From Apostichopus japonicus (taxonomy: Eukaryota > Echinodermata > Holothuroidea > Aspidochirotida > Stichopodidae): a stretch of 64,000 nucleotides of DNA. Below the pieces are notes generated by a model that worked only from the letters and a program-made list of their open reading frames with translations, did no database searches and was not told the origin of the DNA. Position numbers and translations under genes: made by a program. Numbering within the stretch: the first letter of the stretch is position 1; every line of letters begins with the position of its first letter. The stretch is taken from NCBI RefSeq assembly GCF_037975245.1, contig NC_092565.1, positions 14,849,499 through 14,913,498 of the forward strand. Reading direction: 5' to 3'. This document shows positions 15,201 through 23,389 of the stretch, in pieces.

Positions 15201-17887
15201 CTATTCAATTTATTGATGTTACACACACAAAAATGCATATTTCTCAGAAAATTTTGGGTGACAAAAGCCTTTCTAAGTGCCACCATTTTACATGTAGGCA
15301 TCACCAGGATTCCAAAAAAATTCAAAAGGGGAGGGGGCACTGTGTACCACTCCCCCAGGACGGCAATTCGTGGCATGGACCAGCATTTGCCTTCTCAAGA
15401 GTTGGCAGCTATGCAATCATAAGGTCCCGAGTTCGACTCACTCAAAGATTAATGTATGTCGTCCAGTTACAGAGTTGTTGATAATTGACAATTCATTATC
15501 ATGGTCGTTAAATATGAATGTTAGACTAAGAGACTAACTTCGGTCAGCTTGCGGCTTTGATAAGCCAATGAGGCTTCTTTGCGAGTTCCTGCTTGCAGGA
15601 GGATCTACAATATATACATACATACATATAATTTGTACACGACTCACGTTGGTACTATCAAGGCCTAGGCTAGGGGCTGGCCTAGAATAGATGCTTGGTC
15701 AAACTTTAATCATAATGTACTCTATTCAGTTTTTTGCAACGTTATGATCCGCATATTTGGCTAGCCTATGCAAACCTAGACCCAGTGTGTACACCATGGT
15801 AAACACACTTCAGTCAGTCCTGGCCACAGTGGTCTTGACGGTAGGAGGCCGATAGGAGAATTAATACAACATGGCTCGCCATTGAGTGAGTGGAAATCTT
15901 AGGCGAGGGTGCACATCTCTAAAGTAAAAGAACATGGAGTGAAATACTTGGACGATCACAACTGATAGCTGCAATTGATGGAAACTTTCATAATGATTCC
16001 GTTTGATCTGAAAACTGATATAGGCCTATTCGAGACGGTCGTGAAAGTTACCAATCCGAACTACGTAAGCGAACATGAAAAAGGTAAAATGTCACTACTG
16101 AGGTCCAGTTTCTATCGTATGTATACGTTACTCACCTTTCTGCTCATAACTATTAGTGGTCGCCAGAGTACACAATATGACGGTTCCCTGTAATGAAAAA
16201 TTACAGGATAAGTGAGTAACATAACAGCTTTAAATATTTATATGGTTTTGATTCGGAATTAAAGGGAAATGGTACGCAGGTTTACGCCCCCCCCCCTCCG
16301 AAATTCTTGAGTCCAAGAAACACTATATTTGGTCGCTTACCATATCCTCACTGAATTTATTCACTGATTTATTGCAAATTTAAGGGCCAAATCTCACACA
16401 GCTGTGGTCTACCCCTTTAACCATAAGTTAAGCTCACTGTGAAGCTTGCAGAATACAACCGCAACAGTTCACAAATTATACCACAGGTAAAACTATAACG
16501 GAAAAAAGCGAAAAAACTCAGGTGATGAAGAATCAAATTTAATGGGCATCCGTGCCAAATCTTCAGTACCCTATCGTTCACCTACGCTATCTCTCCCTCA
16601 AGGGCGGCGGAAGCACTTTTAATCTGGGGGGGGGGGGCACCGACATCAAAGGGCACTTTGCAGAAATTCGATTGGACTGATGCAGCCTTATATTTAGTAC
16701 CCTTTGTAACTCTTATTGTATTATCTTATTTGTGTATACACATCACTCCATCAACGCCCCCCCCCCCCCTCTCCCCTAAAGGAAAATATGCATACTAGCA
16801 CTGCAATATCCAATGTGCAAATTGGGAAACAAGGAACAAGTTTTCTTTGGAGACAAAATGAGGTGAAATCATGCTAGTTGCTAATGTAGGAATCTTCCGA
16901 ATTAGAGTTTATTTCTTGTTAATATCTTAACAAATTTTTTCCATTCGAAATAGCTTTGAGTTTGATCCACAGAAATTCCTTAAAAGTCACGGGCGTAGCC
17001 AAGATTGGCAAAGTTGTATGCACGACTATCTGAGCGGAGCGCCACCATCGGTTGGCGCGGAGCGTACTAGAAAATTTTTGGTTCTACAAACCCCTCAGAT
17101 GGCCGGAAACGGCCCTTCCCGAGTGTTCATTCTGGTTCCCTGGCCTCTTGCTAACTTGAGACACCTCAATTTTTATGTAGAAAAAGGGCACATTTTTAAC
17201 CTGAGGAAAAGTGGGGGGCACGTGCCCCCTGTTCCCCCCGGTTCCGCCGCCCTTGCTCTCCCTGCCCTCCCAACCACCCACCCTCCCACGCGATCCTATT
17301 ACGTACGGTATAATTTTAGAATACTTTTCACCAAATTTCATGTGACCTGCAGTAATTGCTTGATCATCAAGGCTTCGCACGTTCATCAAACAAGACACCT
17401 ATATAGCTTGACGGCCAGAGAAAAGTTATTGCGGTGGTGTGTGTGGGGGGGGGGGGCCGGGGGGGTATTGGGATAGTTAACGTTTCTCATACTTAAGGTG
17501 CATGTCCATGAGCCACAAATACAATTGCACACCAGAATAACGATTGCAACGCTGTAAATTCACCGACAATACACACTGTACAGTTGCAATACTGATATCC
17601 AGTGTAGACTTGTCGAAGTCTTAATCATTGCCATAGCAACGTCGATGGGACTTATCGATTTACTTTAAACTTGATTATAGCAAATGTAAAACAAATTTTA
17701 AGTTATGGTAGAAGGTTACTCTTTATTGCAACATGCAGAATGATCAATCTAAAGAGTACTAAAAGGTATCAAATCTGTAGCTATTTATATATGGAATATT
17801 AGTAAATATGGAATATTAGCTATACAGCTAATATAGCTACTTATATATATGTATATGTAGGTATGTATATATATATTTATATATATA

Positions 17888-17924
<37 letters not shown>

Positions 17925-20900
17925 CATAGACGCAAATAATCAAATAATGTATTTGTTACGTCATTTCTATACTTCTATACTGTACACTTGTCATAACTTT
18001 CAGTTACCGTTTTTAGTTGTTATTAAGTAAAATCACAACGAAAGATAAAAAAGGTTTCATAATTTTATACGCGTTCGTAATTGTTAGTATTTTATTTCTC
18101 AAATATTTTACTCATTATTTACTCACACACGTTACTGTTATCTTAATTTTACCATTACAAATTTGAAGGGGAGATGCTTGGCACCTAATAAGATCAACTA
18201 AATTTACCGATATTTTTCGCAACTCCAAGAATATTCACATCGACTGAGATTGTGCTTAACGACAATAGAAACATATATGTACAAAAGAAAAACGACTTCT
18301 GAGAAAGAACTAATTCGGTCAAGAGAATTTATAGGCCCAAGCGAGATCTTTTTGAGTTCAAGTGTGTTTTCTACAAAATACAATTTCTCTAGCTAGAAGA
18401 ATAATTATTATATACCTGTTGGATTTTTCCATTCATTTTCAAAGTTTCGTTATTACCAATACCGCATAATTTAACCGTTAAGATCAATAATGCATAATCA
18501 ATATTCATGCATATATTTACTTCCGCGAGAACAAAATTACTTTTTAAGAAAAAGTCGCCCAGGAAAAAACCTGGGCACGAAAACCAAACTACCGAATGAC
18601 TGATCCGCTCTCAACACCAGTCCCCTTGCATCGGGACTGTGACTGTGTGATCATCACGAGAACAAAAATGGACCACATTGCGATGTGTTTCTCAAACTTG
18701 GTTTTGTAAAGTTCAATGAGTCTTAGTTTCATCTCATATCATAATACTTGGGCTCGTCGTTGTCGTTTGAGAATGCAATTAAACCCTTTTTTTAGCGCCG
18801 AAACAAGCCTGGAATACGTTAATAGGTAACTTTATTTTAAATGGAACAAACACGGAGCGATGACATTGTGTCCTTTATAAACTTTAAATTGTCTTCAAGA
18901 TTTTCTGTAATTTCATGTTAGCAACACATGCAGTAATTAAACTAGAAAAGATCCTTGTGATTAATTTAATAACTTGTTAATTGCAAGATGATAAAGTAAT
19001 AATTAGTTTTAACGTCACAAGAAAAGAAGAAAATGATATTTAAACTTTTAATAAATTATTGTTAGAAACGACTTTGAACAGGCTTTTTCTTTAACTGTGA
19101 CCAATAATATTGCGGTTAACTTAAAAGTCAAAATATCAACTAAAAAATAAATAAGAACGTACGCAAAGGATAGACACTAGTAGGCTGTAATATAATTTTA
19201 ATGAAATTATGAAAGAAAGTAGAAAAATGTGCTCTTAAAACACGGCCCACATACTTTCAACTGTTTATAAACTACAGTGGCGTAGCTACGGGGGGGGGGG
19301 GTCGCCCCCCACTGGGATTTTGGGTGTCGAAAGAAAATACATGTGCGAAAAATATATCATTGGTCTGAATGGTCTCGAATCTCCATGATGACCACTCATG
19401 AACGACCCTTCGACCGCGGACCGGCAGTATAGGCTATAGTTGCTGAAAAACCTGACGTGACATAGCGCATAGGCCGAGAAGTCTACAGTAGTCGCACTGT
19501 ACTGAAAACGCATGTTAACGACCGTCGAATAATATAATTCGTGCTCTACAAGACTTGCAACACACATAATGTTTACTACTGAATCTGTGTGTTCGACTGT
19601 TCGGGCAAACTTTGCCTTTGTCACTCTTTTTTTAGAATATCCATAATCCCTAACATACAAATAAATACTAATACAAACAGCCAATCAGTATCTTGTAACC
19701 AGTGCGCATTAACTGATCAAACAAGGTAGTGAGCAATACTATACCCTTATAGAAAGGTGGTTTCCAGGTACTTGAATGCCAAAGAAGATGTTAAAAGGTG
19801 AACAAAAATGCTGACATCATACACATGTTTCTCACATCATTGCTCGCGTCATAGCCCTGATACCCTGTTACATTTTCAATCGGGTTTTCACTTCTGGGAC
19901 GTACCCCGATGCTCTTAAAATCGCTAAAAAACCAAATTTTCAAGAAAGGAGACAACACCATCGCTGAGAACTACCGGCCAACAGTGGCGGAGCGTCCAAA
20001 CAGTCAGGGGGCGGATGCCGCCCCCCCCCCCGACGGACTCAAATGGACTGCTGGCGCCCTTTTCAGCTTTTTGGCACTTTTTACTTATTCGCGATTATTG
20101 ACTTTTTTAATGCACTCTCATCTACCTATTGACATTTGTCACATTTTGTAGGTGTAGCTTACTGACAAAATGCTCTAAGGTACGGCGGTATTTAATTTCT
20201 CGGCACTTAATTCTGTTGTACGAAACTCTTTCCAAGAACTGTACGGGGTTTTCGATCTAATTTTTTCGAAAACATGAGCACTCACAAAGATACCACAGGG
20301 ATTGTGATGAAGCGCATGTACTTTCAACACCCATATAAAATTACGACTTGTCACAATTGGCGATGACACATATTTATTCCTCGTTTATCTGCAAATTAGC
20401 AAGGCCCGGAAAGGGTCATTTCCGGCGATCTAGGGAATATCTTTACTCAAAAAAATTCTGTACGCTCCGCGCCAACCTGTGGTGGCGCTCCGCTTATAGT
20501 GTCGAAAGCGCCCCTACCGAGGCCATTCTCGCCCCCCTGACCAATACCCCTAGCTCCGCCACTGCCGGCCAATCAGTCTATGACCCTAATAATATTTCAG
20601 ACGCAATCTTTGATGTCAGTTTGACATATAGTTCGGTCATTTCAGTTTGTTACTTGGCTGAAAGCCCAGTCAATCTTTCTTTATTTTCCATTTGTCGAAA
20701 AATGTCAATGTCGGTGTCAAAGTCACACAAGATATGTCATGATATTTCAAAGTAACTTACCAGATTGTGTTTTTTTTCTATTTCAAAAAATTATTTGATG
20801 ACCATGTCAAAACATGGGATCTCAAAATAAAGGATGTTGAGAAAACTTTACAGCAGCTTAGAAGGCCTGGGAAGTGTCATTTCCAACGATCTAGGAGGCC

Positions 20901-23308
20901 TTTTTAGCTAAAAATTTTCGGTACGCTGCGCGCCAACCTATGGTGCGCTCCGCTTAGATAGTAACGAGAAAATGGTCAAGCCCCCCCCCCGGGAAATGTT
21001 CAAGCCCCCCAGCGCCCCCACTGAAAAATCCTGGCTACGCCACTGATAAACTATGAATAAACTTGCTTAAACTTCAGATTTTTCTCAATTGCTAATATTC
21101 GATGAAATGTGGAAGAGATTCCTCGTATAGGCATTACTTCTTCAGCTTTATGTTTGGAAGCTTGTAGCAACTTACTATCGATACTTTGCGTCCAACAAAA
21201 TGACTGTTATGTTCATAATTATGTATAGAACAAATTATTTCTACCTTTCATTTGCATAACTTGCTTTAGTAATATGACCGTCGTTTAAGATCTTAGCACC
21301 GGGCATTGTATCTTGTTTACAATTAGCAACAATAAACCCGAATATGCCTATAAAACAAGTGTCATATCCCAGCACTCCTATTTAATTATATTCTAATCTG
21401 CATAAATTACTGAACTGAATCGATAATCACTATCATGAAATGATTAGACTTAGTACAGATTGGTTGTGAAACATGGATGGAGGGGAGAGGAAGGAGGAGG
21501 GGAGGGAGGGAAGAGGAGGGAGGGAGGGGAGGAAGGTGGGGGAGGGAGGGGAGGTGGGGGAGGGAGGGGAAGGGGAAAAGAGAGGGGACAGGGAGAGGAG
21601 GGAGGGGAGGGAGAACGGGTTGTCTGAATTATTCGTAAGGAGCAGTGCATGAGTTGCTCAGGGGTTCATTATGTGCTATATTATTTACTATATATACTGA
21701 TGAAATTAGGTCAAACTCACACATGTCTGTTACAAATAAGATGATGATATTGTTGTATCATGCAAAGTTTCTAAGAGCTCTGTTGAAACTGACCAATCAA
21801 ATTATCAGTGTTCAGTAAATGACATAGTTCTAACATGTGACCGCAAGAATTTATTGCTAACCTTCCCCCCCCCCCCGTGCCTACCCCCCAAAAAACCCAA
21901 AAGGAAATGTGTTTTGAAACATAAAACATGAGGTCTCATTCTATTAAAATCGCAACGTATATTATTGAGGGATCCGAGGTGGCTAAAACCTCCAAAACTG
22001 AGTACTTGTGAGTATACATCGAGGACAGTTTGATCTTTTCTTGCAATGTATCAAAGGTTTACAAAGAAGAGGATATTTTATAGAATCTAGTTTGGCTTAC
22101 GTTGTGTCTCTCTTTAACCAAACTGCTAAGGAAAATGTTAAACAATACTATCATTCTACCACATGTAATCTATGCAGTGCCTGCCTGGTACCATTTTATA
22201 TTGCACAAAAACAAAACAAAGTAATAATGCTGCTGCAAGAACTGAGTTTACAAGAATGGCTAATGCGATTAACAGTGATCAGAATCACCCTTTGTATACA
22301 TTACTAAAAATCTCCTGCACAAATCGAACAGAAATCTAAGAAATCCCCACATCTTGCCAAAAAATATAGAACATAAGTTTACGGAAACTTTCATATACCG
22401 TGCTGCTTTATATTCCATTCGAGCACTTAGAGTGTTTGTTGTAGTCTGTTTGTCATATTGTTCAATGTATTTACTTTTGTATGTGTAGATGTATTTTATA
22501 TGGTATTCTATCATCTTAACTATTTCCTGTTCCTTTTATATTAGTTATTCTTCCTGTTAACGTATTTTATGACTCCTCTTTATAAAATTTTATATTTATA
22601 CTGGAATAAATTAATAAATGCAACTGAAATAAATTGAATGTTCAAACTAAAAAAAAACATGCATGCACTAAATCCACGCAGAAATATTGTAGTGACATAT
22701 GCAATGTGATTCAATGGAATTTTGGAGCACGGAAATCTTACTGGTTGATATTACTACATGCATGGTACACGCAGTTCTTTGATATTAATATAGACTTCAT
22801 ATATATGCAATGTTATTCTATATACCATCTTATACCCATCTTATCTGTTGACCTAGTTTTCCCTACTAAATGTTTCTCATAACATCCACGCCTACGTCAT
22901 CAAAAGATAACCATGGTTTGTAAACAAAGTTTAAAATCAGGGCCCATTGAAAGTGAATCAATAGATGAAAATGAAGCACAAAAAGCTGCGATGAACTTGT
23001 TTTGTAAAGTTCTTGGGTACGTTTAGGCTGATACGTATACTGTATATCGTTTTTATATTCCCTGCTGCATAAACTTAATTAACACCGGTTGTTTGTTTTT
23101 TATAAGTTCCTTTAGTTAATATGCATGGAGTTGGTAACATTTCATGATGGTTCTATATTAAAACCTAATTCAGAATATGTTGCATTACGCATAATTACGC
23201 ACTTCCACTGTAGTTTTGGCTAGTCTTTATCTGATAAGCTAAAACATCTCGCAACTTACAAAGGAAGAGAACAAATGCCTCCATGTCCATAAGTTCTTGT
23301 ATAACGTT

Positions 23309-23389
<81 letters not shown>

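Larger units (their letters stand above)
19275..21045. mobile_element. hAT-type element A, outer member of a nest
   Basis: Inverted termini CAGTGGCGTAGCTACG / GGCTACGCCACTG enclose 1771 bp, flanked by a perfect 8 bp target duplication ATAAACTA (19267-19274 and 21046-21053). G runs follow the left end and C runs precede the right end. Inside are a LINE reverse-transcriptase relic (about 19840-19981 and beyond 20572) and a second hAT element (19982-20564) that interrupts it. No transposase was seen. Confidence 0.88.

Noticed and set aside
17018-17476. 152-residue ORF, with a related 91-residue ORF at 36093
   Set aside because: Both lie over the ends of non-autonomous hAT-type elements and read through terminal repeats; no transposase similarity.
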